Shown: piece by piece, positions 1 to 5,804 of the stretch | How the letters are laid out: every line of letters begins with the position of its first letter | Position numbering within the stretch: the first letter of the stretch is position 1 | NCBI GenBank assembly: GCA_025463105.1 | Contig: JAOAPW010000202.1 | Span: 1 to 9,578, forward strand | Reading direction: 5' to 3' | Length of the DNA: 9,578 nt | Source of the DNA: Candidatus Acidiferrum typicum | GTDB taxonomy: Bacteria; Acidobacteriota; Terriglobia; Acidiferrales; UBA7541 | Program-made: the position numbers and the translations under genes | Notes under the pieces: generated by a model | Told to the model about the DNA's origin: nothing | The model's input: the letters and a program-made list of their open reading frames with translations, nothing else | The model's database searches: none

Positions 1-446
1 GGCTTGTAAGCCCATTTCTGGCCGCCGGTTGTTGCGTCCAAAGCGAAGACGTCATCATGTCCGTCGGTAATGAACACCGTGCCGCCCACTTCAATGGGCG
101 AGGTTTCGAGTTCGGCCTGAGGGTCAAGCACGCCAGTGTTAAACACCCAGGCAACGCGCAGCTTGCCGGCGTTTGAAGAATTGATCTGGTCTGCATTTTG
201 GAATCGCGAGTTTGCTAAATCGTGGCCGTAACGAGGCCATTCAACATTCTTCTTTTCCGCAGGTGCGGCCAACACCGCAAAATAGACTGCGGCGCCTAAA
301 GAAAACACAGCCGCGACGGCAAACAACAGCAACTTTCGGGGCGCCACTGTCTGCCGACGCCCGATCTGGATCTTCTTCTTTGAGAATTCGAGAGTGCTTG
401 GGCTCGTCCCATTCCATTGATCACTGGGGACACGCTTCTCGTTCAT
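1..446 (-). CDS. PQQ-dependent dehydrogenase-like quinoprotein, membrane-anchored, N-terminal part only
   Basis: The visible 148 residues are the start of a PQQ-type beta-propeller protein; the rest lies beyond the left window edge. Residues 1-37 are polar and basic, followed by a hydrophobic segment at about 39-61 that should anchor the protein in the inner membrane with the rest in the periplasm. From residue 70 the pattern is that of quinoprotein alcohol/glucose dehydrogenases: WPRYGHDLANSRF, then NAGKLRVAWVFNTG, ETSPIEVGGTVFITDGHDDVFALDA and TTGGQKWAYKP (70-148), the first propeller strands with the usual 'TP-hydrophobic-G' and 'ALDA-TG-W' signatures. The ATG has a good ribosome binding site (AGGTGA, a few bases upstream). 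Known members oxidise alcohols or sugars using PQQ and pass electrons to the respiratory chain. Substrate, metal ligands and any fused cytochrome domain cannot be judged. It lies 120 bases downstream of the TIGR03118 gene on the same strand, with a hairpin between them. Confidence 0.85.
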   Translation of the reverse strand, partial: MNEKRVPSDQWNGTSPSTLEFSKKKIQIGRRQTVAPRKLLLFAVAAVFSLGAAVYFAVLAAPAEKKNVEWPRYGHDLANSRFQNADQINSSNAGKLRVAWVFNTGVLDPQAELETSPIEVGGTVFITDGHDDVFALDATTGGQKWAYK

Positions 447-496
447 AAATCACCTCGTATGCTTAGACTTCTTTGGTTATCGAAATAAAAGTTGGA

Positions 497-525
497 CGCA
501 AACGGCAGAGTCTCTGCCGTTTGCG
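497..525 (-). terminator. Perfect 13-bp hairpin, probable terminator of the TIGR03118 gene
   Basis: The arms CGCAAACGGCAGA (497-509) and TCTGCCGTTTGCG (513-525) are perfect inverted repeats around a 3-base loop. Read on the minus strand it starts 42 bases after the stop of the TIGR03118 gene. It is followed, after about six bases, by the T-rich run CTTTTATTT (490-482). This suits Rho-independent termination, although the T run is not directly against the stem, so efficiency is uncertain. On the plus strand no T run follows. It could instead be an mRNA-stabilising or attenuating hairpin ahead of the PQQ gene. Confidence 0.6.
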
Positions 526-566
526 GTCGCTCAGGGCTGGACGATCGAACTGTAAGTCCCCTGATC

Positions 567-1772
567 TTATTCTTCGTCGCCGTCTTGTTCGGCGATGATC
601 GGGGTCAGTGTGCCGAAGAGGCCGTCCATCTCGTTGTTGGGGCCGGCGCTGAACCACAGAGTGGTCGAGGAACCGGCGGCGCCGTTGTTGCCGAAGGTTA
701 AGGACCAAATACCGTCGATGAACACCCGGGAGTCGTCAGGCCGGAGGACGAAGCCGATGAATTTCTTGCTGAAGCCGTTGAAGGCGGCAATCCATCCGCT
801 GCGGAAATTGCCGACGAGGATGGTGTTGCTGAACTCGCCAAAGTCGCGTGGAGTCCAGACGACTCCCCAGGGGGCATCGAACCAGGAGCCCTGCTCAAGG
901 CGGCCCTGAAACTCGCCTTTGGTGCTGAAGATATCGACGAAACCGAGGCCGGCGCCACCGACGGGATCGTGGCGGGGACCATCCTGCTTAGCGTAAGTGA
1001 CGAACACGCTACCGCCGATGTTCTGGATATTGAAGGGCGCGAAGCCAACGGGAATAGTGTCGTCGTCGAAGGCGTTTTCGCCGAGACGTACGCGCTGGAA
1101 ATTCGTGTCGTAGACTTCGACCTTGGCATCGCGGAAATTGGCGACGTAGAGGAATCTTTTGCCATTGATCTCACCGGAAGTCATTCCCTTGTAGACCGCA
1201 CCGTTGGACGACCCGTTATCAGAGTTGTCTACTTCAAGAACGGCGTTTGGTGATGGAGGATTGCCGCCTTGGAGGAGGTTCACAGCGGGATTCCAGCCGG
1301 AGATAGTGCCGTCTTCGGTGGCGAAGATGAAGATGGCGGGTTGGCCGGCGGGTTTCCCTTTGTTCAAGAAGAAGTCGGTGGGGCTGCCGTTGTAGACGAT
1401 CCCAGTAGGAGTGGATGGCGTGCCGGCAGCGGCGAATCCGGGGGGCGGGACAACGACGAAGTTGCTGGTGCTGCCGTTGGCTTCGACGAAGATGTCGACG
1501 GGGTTTCCGTTGCCGTCGTCCAGAGTGGACGTACCGGAATTGTTATTGGCGATCCACCACGGACTGCCAGCTGCGCCGCTGGGCTGGACGGTGGGGGAGC
1601 GGGTGATTCCCCAGCAATTTTTCAGGTTGGGGTCGGTGTGGGCGGCCATACCCGGTAGGTCGGAGATGAGATTCGTTTGGTTGTAGTGTTGCGCGTGCGT
1701 GAGGTTGGGAACCGCGAATGTTGCAAGCGCAACGGCAGCAAACAGCTTGGTACACTTTAAGAAACATTGCAT
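567..1772 (-). CDS. TIGR03118 family exported protein
   Basis: This 401-residue protein matches what I know of the TIGR03118 family, a set of exported proteins of unknown function, probably beta-propeller-like. Residues 1-27 form a signal peptide (basic start, hydrophobic core FAAVALATFAVP, likely cleavage after THA). The family hallmarks follow in order: NLISDLPGMAAHTDPNLKN-WGI near 34-56, WWIANNNSGTSTLDDGNG near 72-89, a TGIVYNG motif, IFIFATEDGTISGWNP, FLYVANFRDAKVEVYD, GFAPFNIQNIGG--FVTYAKQD, GLGFVDIFSTKGEF, NTILVGNFRSGWIAAF, IDGIWSLTFGN and the C-terminal WFSAGPNNEMDGLFGTLTP. Some relatives end in a PEP-CTERM sorting signal; this one ends in a short acidic tail (AEQDGDEE) with no membrane segment, so it is probably secreted or periplasmic. 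The ATG has an ideal ribosome binding site (GGAGGT, 8 bases upstream). Function is unknown; the family call is strong. Confidence 0.9.
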   Translation of the reverse strand: MQCFLKCTKLFAAVALATFAVPNLTHAQHYNQTNLISDLPGMAAHTDPNLKNCWGITRSPTVQPSGAAGSPWWIANNNSGTSTLDDGNGNPVDIFVEANGSTSNFVVVPPPGFAAAGTPSTPTGIVYNGSPTDFFLNKGKPAGQPAIFIFATEDGTISGWNPAVNLLQGGNPPSPNAVLEVDNSDNGSSNGAVYKGMTSGEINGKRFLYVANFRDAKVEVYDTNFQRVRLGENAFDDDTIPVGFAPFNIQNIGGSVFVTYAKQDGPRHDPVGGAGLGFVDIFSTKGEFQGRLEQGSWFDAPWGVVWTPRDFGEFSNTILVGNFRSGWIAAFNGFSKKFIGFVLRPDDSRVFIDGIWSLTFGNNGAAGSSTTLWFSAGPNNEMDGLFGTLTPIIAEQDGDEE

Positions 1773-2090
1773 GATGTATTACCTCCGGAGCCAATTTTCA
1801 ATCGACCAGGTAAATACTAGAGATCGACATAAGTTGACAACTGTGAAGGCCGTCAGAAGCTTCCTTTTCTCTTGTCCTTACGAAATCTTGGGCCGTCCAT
1901 GAAACGTAGCGAATAGTCTTCCACTCACGGTGGCAAACGATCTGCGCGCTTCAAGTTGAGAATGGGCGGTTTAACACAGGATGATTACGCATCGATATGA
2001 TCACTCGCGAAATGCAAGACAAAGCCTGGGGCCCATTGACGGATCCCAGATTAGCTGTCAAGCCGCGTCGTGGTAGTTGTGATTGCGCCC
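1773..2090. other. Intergenic region between the ferritin-like and TIGR03118 genes
   Basis: These 318 bases separate two minus-strand genes. They hold the ribosome binding site and the tentative promoter of the TIGR03118 gene at the low-coordinate end. I see no clear terminator for the ferritin-like gene: there is no long stem followed by a T run on the minus strand. No open frame here has a convincing start, ribosome binding site or protein-like content. The spacing suggests separate transcription of the two genes. Confidence 0.6.
1811..1840 (-). promoter_or_regulatory. Possible promoter for the TIGR03118 gene
   Basis: On the minus strand a TTGTCA box (1840-1835) matches five of six bases of the sigma-70 -35 consensus. 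Two weak -10 candidates follow: TAGTAT (1819-1814, spacer 15) and TATTTA (1816-1811, spacer 18). Transcripts would begin roughly 35 bases before the start codon. The -35 box sits in a small symmetric element (AGTTG, one base, CAACT), so it also reads as TTGACA on the plus strand, where no gene follows. The -10 match is poor, so this is tentative. Confidence 0.3.
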
Positions 2091-3308
2091 TCAGTCACTG
2101 CGGCGAGCCTGGTCCGCCTCCTCCGCTAGCAGCATAAGCGCTTGCACGATGCCGGTATTCTTGTTTGTCTTTGGGTCGATGAAGAGCCCGTCGTTAGCGA
2201 AGGCCATCACCGAGGCAACTGCGCCCGAGTTTCGTGTCGATGTAGGCCGAATGATCGCAACCGGCCCCAAATCCTGGTTCAGGAAGTGACACGGCTCCGG
2301 CATGATCAGGTTGGCTTGCAACGTATCCCCGTTAAGAGATTCCGGATTGGTCTCCCCTTTGGCCATGCTGAGAACCGTAAACGTAACAGTCGAGCCGGTC
2401 GAACCTGTGAACCCATTATCCGTGTCGGTTATGGCCAACGCGTTGCCCGCCTTATCCTGCCAAGTTTGGAAGTGCATGGTCTCGCTCGGGCCGATGCTCA
2501 GCAAAACTCGCAGGACTTCGGAATTGCTCACCTGCTGAGCCAGTGTTGGATAGAGGCTGGTGCCACCTTGCTCGATGAATGCAAAGTGAAACCCAGCGGT
2601 GAAAGCGATTGCCTGCAGGTGAGTCGAAATGCTTGAAGGTGGATTGCTGGGATTGCTGCCGGCCGTATCATCGTTGGTTCTCGGAATCGCCGTGTGCTGC
2701 CCGACATTCAAGCTGGGCACGGCCTGAACAAACGGTGCGCCGGGATCAAAGTCAGGATTGGTGATGCTGCGGTACCGGGACCAAAAGCTCGTGTCGACAG
2801 TGAGTTGCGTCAGGTTTGTCAGTCGTACGGCGGTTTTATCCGCTCCATCCGCCTGACTGCTGGGCAAAAACTTGAATGGACTTAGATCGAAGGGATCTGC
2901 GCCCTTCGATTTCAAGTAATTCGCCAGAAATCTCTCGTGGCTGATTTCGTCATCCGTGTTGTCGTGAATGTATTGCGGCATGTCGCCGTCGAGAATCGTC
3001 AGGGCAGCCGTGTAGGCTGGGTTCCCTGCCATGCCCGGACCCGACACTTCGTTGTCTTGCGTCCCTCCAAGTTCCGAGTACTGCAGCCACAGATCGGCCT
3101 CTACTGTCTCTAACGCCTGCAGGAATCTCAAAATCGCAATGTCTCCTTTCGTGATCGGGGACTTATCGTCGTCGTTCCGCTCAAAAGAAGACGAACTCCC
3201 GGGCAATACCGCGGCGCCTATACCTGCTGCGCCCGCTGCTATCATTCCATTCCTAAGAAACATGCGGCGATTAGCAGGTCTCCTGAGATCAGTTCCGGAT
3301 TGCTTCAT
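2091..3308 (-). CDS. Tat-exported ferritin-like domain protein
   Basis: This 405-residue protein carries a twin-arginine-type signal: N-R14-R15-M-F-L-R followed by the hydrophobic, Ala/Gly-rich stretch 21-35, so it is probably folded and cofactor-loaded in the cytoplasm before export. The mature part fits the Ferritin_2 (PF13668-like) family. A first helix near 52-80 carries E67/E70, a second has the E121-x-x-H124 motif, a third near 231-247 carries E246, and a fourth has E277-x-x-H280. Two Glu plus two ExxH motifs are the di-iron ligand set of ferritin-like four-helix bundles. A loop-rich segment (about 150-225) separates the helix pairs, and a 120-residue C-terminal tail follows, with one Cys (C340). 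Iron binding, oxidase or structural roles are all possible and the substrate is unknown. The ATG has a good ribosome binding site (AAGGAG). It lies upstream of the TIGR03118 gene on the same strand with a 318-base gap. Confidence 0.85.
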   Translation of the reverse strand: MKQSGTDLRRPANRRMFLRNGMIAAGAAGIGAAVLPGSSSSFERNDDDKSPITKGDIAILRFLQALETVEADLWLQYSELGGTQDNEVSGPGMAGNPAYTAALTILDGDMPQYIHDNTDDEISHERFLANYLKSKGADPFDLSPFKFLPSSQADGADKTAVRLTNLTQLTVDTSFWSRYRSITNPDFDPGAPFVQAVPSLNVGQHTAIPRTNDDTAGSNPSNPPSSISTHLQAIAFTAGFHFAFIEQGGTSLYPTLAQQVSNSEVLRVLLSIGPSETMHFQTWQDKAGNALAITDTDNGFTGSTGSTVTFTVLSMAKGETNPESLNGDTLQANLIMPEPCHFLNQDLGPVAIIRPTSTRNSGAVASVMAFANDGLFIDPKTNKNTGIVQALMLLAEEADQARRSD

Positions 3309-4334
3309 GACTTTCTCCTTTGCAAAAAAATCGAGTTCGCTTTTGCACTTCGCGGTTTCCGTGAGCTGAGTTGGCTAAAGTTTTGCGTTAGGGTTTGTTC
3401 GTAACTGGACTAATAGAGCAGCGGGAAATCGAATCGCGCGGATGCTGTCGCCTCAACGGGGTTCGGCCGGCTGGTCAAGTACTGAGGGTCCCAAATGGAA
3501 AAACGTCCAATTTCTGACGCGTTGCTTTACTCCAAACTCCTCGGTCGGACACCTAATCGGATTGGACCACAAGATATGGCAAGCACGTTCTCTTCCAAGA
3601 ATCGATTTTCCTGAGACGTCGTGACTATCTTCGTCCTGCTGAAGGGAATAGCCAGAGTGGGTTTGCTTGTTGAGTTGACTCGCTACGACCGCAAGCCGGG
3701 CGAGGCGCGTCGGTCTTTCGACAGTAGTCCGACAGTATTTCTTCAATGACTCGGAGTGTAGTGAACTTGTCGGTTCGGTCGGCGTGGTGGTGGGCCAACA
3801 GATCGAGGGACAGGCGCTGTAAGATATGCAGCCAAGTTCCGGCATTTTAAATTCAGATCTCTCTGTGTAGAGTAGGCTCGGTTAACATGTACTTCTGACG
3901 TCACTTCCTCAGCTTTTATTCACGTTTTATTCGTTTTCCGCTGCGCTTTGCCACAGTTGATACTGTGTCTGTACTGCGTTTTCCTAACTCAGCATGATCG
4001 GCCATCGGAATTAACTCCATCTAACAACGAAGCGCGCTTCGCCGAATGGCTGGCCGGTTTCCCAGATCGCCGTTTCCGGACTGCGATCTCCAGGTTACTA
4101 ATGGGATGGTCCGCAGCTTTGTAGTTGTCCTTGTATGAAAGGCTTGCGGAGGAGGCATCTATTCGTAATGGACATCCCGGGAGAAGGGCTACTCGTTCGC
4201 ATCGAGTACAAATGGATTTTGGACGTTCAGGAGCAAGCCGGGATTCCGATTGGACGAATTCTCAGCAGCTGTATTTTTGCTTGCGGGGAAGCCACGAGGC
4301 TAGGTTCATTCTGATGGCGGACAACGGCGCGGTC
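3309..4334. other. About 1 kb without a convincing gene
   Basis: This long stretch lies between the starts of the ferritin-like gene and the stop of the small exported protein. The high-coordinate end of the ferritin-like leader (3309-3320) holds its ribosome binding site. An open frame of 130 codons on the minus strand (3453-3845) starts at an ATG with no ribosome binding site and has no recognisable protein-like pattern. On the plus strand, short frames near 4016-4120 and 4135-4314 look slightly protein-like but are brief. No tRNA, transposase, integrase or repeat array was seen. It may hold decayed genes, an RNA gene or long regulatory DNA. Confidence 0.5.
4168..4314 (+). CDS. Doubtful 48-residue open frame, possible gene remnant
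   Basis: The frame starts MDIPGEGLLVRIEYKW and ends at a TGA. It has a GGAGGAGG ribosome-binding-like run about 12 bases before the ATG, which is longer than ideal; an in-frame ATG at 4135 has no such site. The N-terminal 'IPGEGLLVRI' looks like real protein, but the rest does not match anything I recognise. It may be the start of a gene decayed by a frameshift, or chance. It lies tail to tail with the small exported protein gene. Confidence 0.15.
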   Translation: MDIPGEGLLVRIEYKWILDVQEQAGIPIGRILSSCIFACGEATRLGSF

Positions 4335-4919
4335 TTATTTTTGAGTCTGGGGTTGAGACGGATCATCTTCGGCCTGGTTAAGAGTCGCGTCGATTACTCC
4401 GGTAAACGCTAGAAGGTGGTGCTGAAATGTGGAAATGTCCGTCGCAAGCGCCACGTCAATGCCCAGGACTTGTCTTGCATAACCCAGCGACTTTTGGGCG
4501 TCGCTGCTTGCGCCGGCGGCAGGACTCATCAAATTCTGGTCCAGCGTATCCAGATTGCGAGCTAATTCGTTCAAGTCGATGAGGAGGAACAGGTCGACTT
4601 TCAGCGTCTGTTTCTTTGATAGCTTTTGGATTTCTTCGCGAGCATTATCGAGCGTTTCCAGGCACCGGTTGTAACTTCTCTCCAGCTCGTCACTGTCCTG
4701 AAGACCAAGACTCAGTGATTTCACATCCATCTTTTTCAATTGTCCTTGCGAACGAAGTACGTCCGTATTCAATCGTTTTAGAAAGATGGAGAATTCACTG
4801 TCGCTCATCAGACGGAGAGCGGGATGATCCTGCCCAGTGGCGAATTGAACGTTGTTGTGTGGAAAAGCAGGAATCGCAGTCAGGAACATGACCGCCGTGA
4901 CAATAAGCTTGCGAATCAT
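4335..4919 (-). CDS. Small exported helical protein of unknown function
   Basis: I do not recognise this 194-residue protein. Residues 1-20 look like a Sec signal peptide: MIRK, then the hydrophobic run LIVTAVMFLTAIPAF, with possible cleavage near PAFPHN. The mature part is predicted to be mostly alpha-helical, rich in Leu, Asp, Gln and Lys, with segments around 40-62, 76-104, 107-131 and 142-185 that could pack as a helical bundle. There is one Cys (C86), two His in HH near 167, and no known catalytic motif. The C-terminus is polar (EDDPSQPQTQK). The ATG is supported by GGGAGG eight bases upstream. It is flanked by two gene-poor stretches and has no same-strand partner nearby, so context says little. 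Start, signal peptide and coherent helical content make it likely to be a real gene, probably periplasmic. Confidence 0.7.
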   Translation of the reverse strand: MIRKLIVTAVMFLTAIPAFPHNNVQFATGQDHPALRLMSDSEFSIFLKRLNTDVLRSQGQLKKMDVKSLSLGLQDSDELERSYNRCLETLDNAREEIQKLSKKQTLKVDLFLLIDLNELARNLDTLDQNLMSPAAGASSDAQKSLGYARQVLGIDVALATDISTFQHHLLAFTGVIDATLNQAEDDPSQPQTQK

Positions 4920-5313
4920 CTGCCATGCCTCCCAATTCCGGTTAATCGATTGCCGGCCCGTTCAAGAACCACCAGCTTCCACGCTGTGCGTGACGGCTGG
5001 CCCCACGGTATTAGGGAGCAAACCACCTGCCATCCGCCCAGTCCGAGGTCATATGTTCAACGAGATGGTGAAGTCCTTGCAATCATTAAACTTAGAGGCG
5101 GAATTTGGATGTGCTACAGACTTCGTCAGCAAGGGATAGTACTTGCCATACAGGCCTAAACGCCAAAAAGTGTTACAGGAGGGCGCCGAAGATTGTCAGA
5201 GGGGCGTCTCTCGCCTCTAGTATTGTTTATGTTGGTACCCACTGTCCCTTTTCAGCGTATTATTTCACCCGGTTCACACATTGTTTATCGGGTAACGAGG
5301 TTTCGAAAATCAG
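4920..5313. other. Divergent intergenic region
   Basis: These 394 bases lie between the starts of the small exported protein (minus) and the holin-like protein (plus), so they should hold promoters for both. I found no pair of boxes I would trust. The ribosome binding site of the minus-strand gene is at 4928-4933. A 28-codon frame at 5053-5139 (MFNEMVKSLQSLNLEAEF...) has a GAGG four bases or so before its ATG and could be a small peptide gene, but support is thin. A short imperfect stem (AGAGGGGCG with CGCCTCT) sits near 5200-5220. Confidence 0.45.
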
Positions 5314-5664
5314 ATGACAAAAATTCTTGCACATTGGGTATTGAGCGCGCTCTGCATCCTGGTTGTTGCACGATTTGTGCCAGGATTTTTTGTGAGAGGT
5401 TTCGGCACTGCGCTTATCGCTGCCGTCGTCATCGGACTTGTCAACGGCACGATAGGCGTGTTTCTGAAGTTCGTTACCTTGCCTCTTACCATCCTCACGT
5501 TTGGCCTGTTCTGGTTCCTGATTAATGCGCTGATGCTGAAGCTTGCCGCGTTATTCGTCCCCGGCTTCGAAGTACGCGGCCTATGGCCCGCTTTCTGGGG
5601 AGGATTAATTCTCAGCCTTCTGAACATGGCCGTGCGTCAGGTTCTAGCGAATTCCCTGAACTAA
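5314..5664 (+). CDS. Phage holin superfamily IV type membrane protein (PF04020-like)
   Basis: This 116-residue, very hydrophobic protein has four likely membrane helices (about 5-21, 28-50, 56-80 and 90-111). It fits the 'mycobacterial 4 TMS phage holin, superfamily IV' family (PF04020). Despite the name, most members are ordinary chromosomal membrane proteins of unknown role, and no phage genes are seen here. The hallmark pattern is present twice: ARFVPGFFVRGFGTALIAAV near 19-38 and AALFVPGFEVRGLWPAFWGG near 78-97, each followed by a long hydrophobic helix with a conserved L-N, suggesting an internal duplication. TLPLTILTFGLFWFLINAL (55-73) is the typical linking segment. The ribosome binding site is weak or distant (GAGG about 13 bases upstream). 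The gene converges with rpoD and shares the hairpin at 5741-5769. The family call is firm; the function is unknown. Confidence 0.85.
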   Translation: MTKILAHWVLSALCILVVARFVPGFFVRGFGTALIAAVVIGLVNGTIGVFLKFVTLPLTILTFGLFWFLINALMLKLAALFVPGFEVRGLWPAFWGGLILSLLNMAVRQVLANSLN

Positions 5665-5740
5665 CGCAGCAGTTCCGCATAAAAGGGATACCGGAAGTGA
5701 TTTGTGTACATTCGTGCGTATCGCCACATCGCAGACATAA

Positions 5741-5769
5741 AAAAAACCGCTCGGAATGAGCGGTTTTTT
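5741..5769. terminator. Bidirectional Rho-independent terminator between holin-like gene and rpoD
   Basis: AAAAAACCGCTC (5741-5752) and GAGCGGTTTTTT (5758-5769) pair perfectly over 12 bp around the 5-base loop GGAAT. On the plus strand the stem ends in T6-A-T6, a classic termination tract for the holin-like gene, whose stop is 77 bases upstream. On the minus strand the A run at 5738-5746 gives the equivalent T tract for rpoD, whose stop codon is about 35 bases upstream. Confidence 0.92.
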
Positions 5770-5804
5770 ATTTTTTGTGTGCGGAGAAAAGTTGCTGCCG
5801 ATTT

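Noticed and set aside
698..1174. 158-codon minus-strand frame inside the TIGR03118 gene, rich in Ser and Ala
   Set aside because: It overlaps the clear TIGR03118 frame on the same strand and has the Ser/Ala-biased content of a frame shadow.
3453..3845. 130-codon open frame on the minus strand
   Set aside because: It starts without a ribosome binding site, shows irregular composition rich in Ser, Thr and scattered Cys, and matches no family pattern I know.
4125..4412. 95-codon plus-strand open frame
   Set aside because: It runs antisense into the end of the better-supported exported protein gene and has no convincing start or motif.
1814..5225. Shared CTCTAGTATT 10-mer upstream of the TIGR03118 gene (minus strand, near 1813-1823) and of the holin-like gene (plus strand, near 5214-5224)
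   Set aside because: In a window of this length many 10-mer pairs are expected by chance, and spacing to the nearest TTGTCA differs (15 versus 19 bases).
5314..5664. Holin-like protein taken as a sign of a prophage
   Set aside because: No endolysin, integrase, structural or attachment sequences are nearby, and this family is commonly chromosomal.
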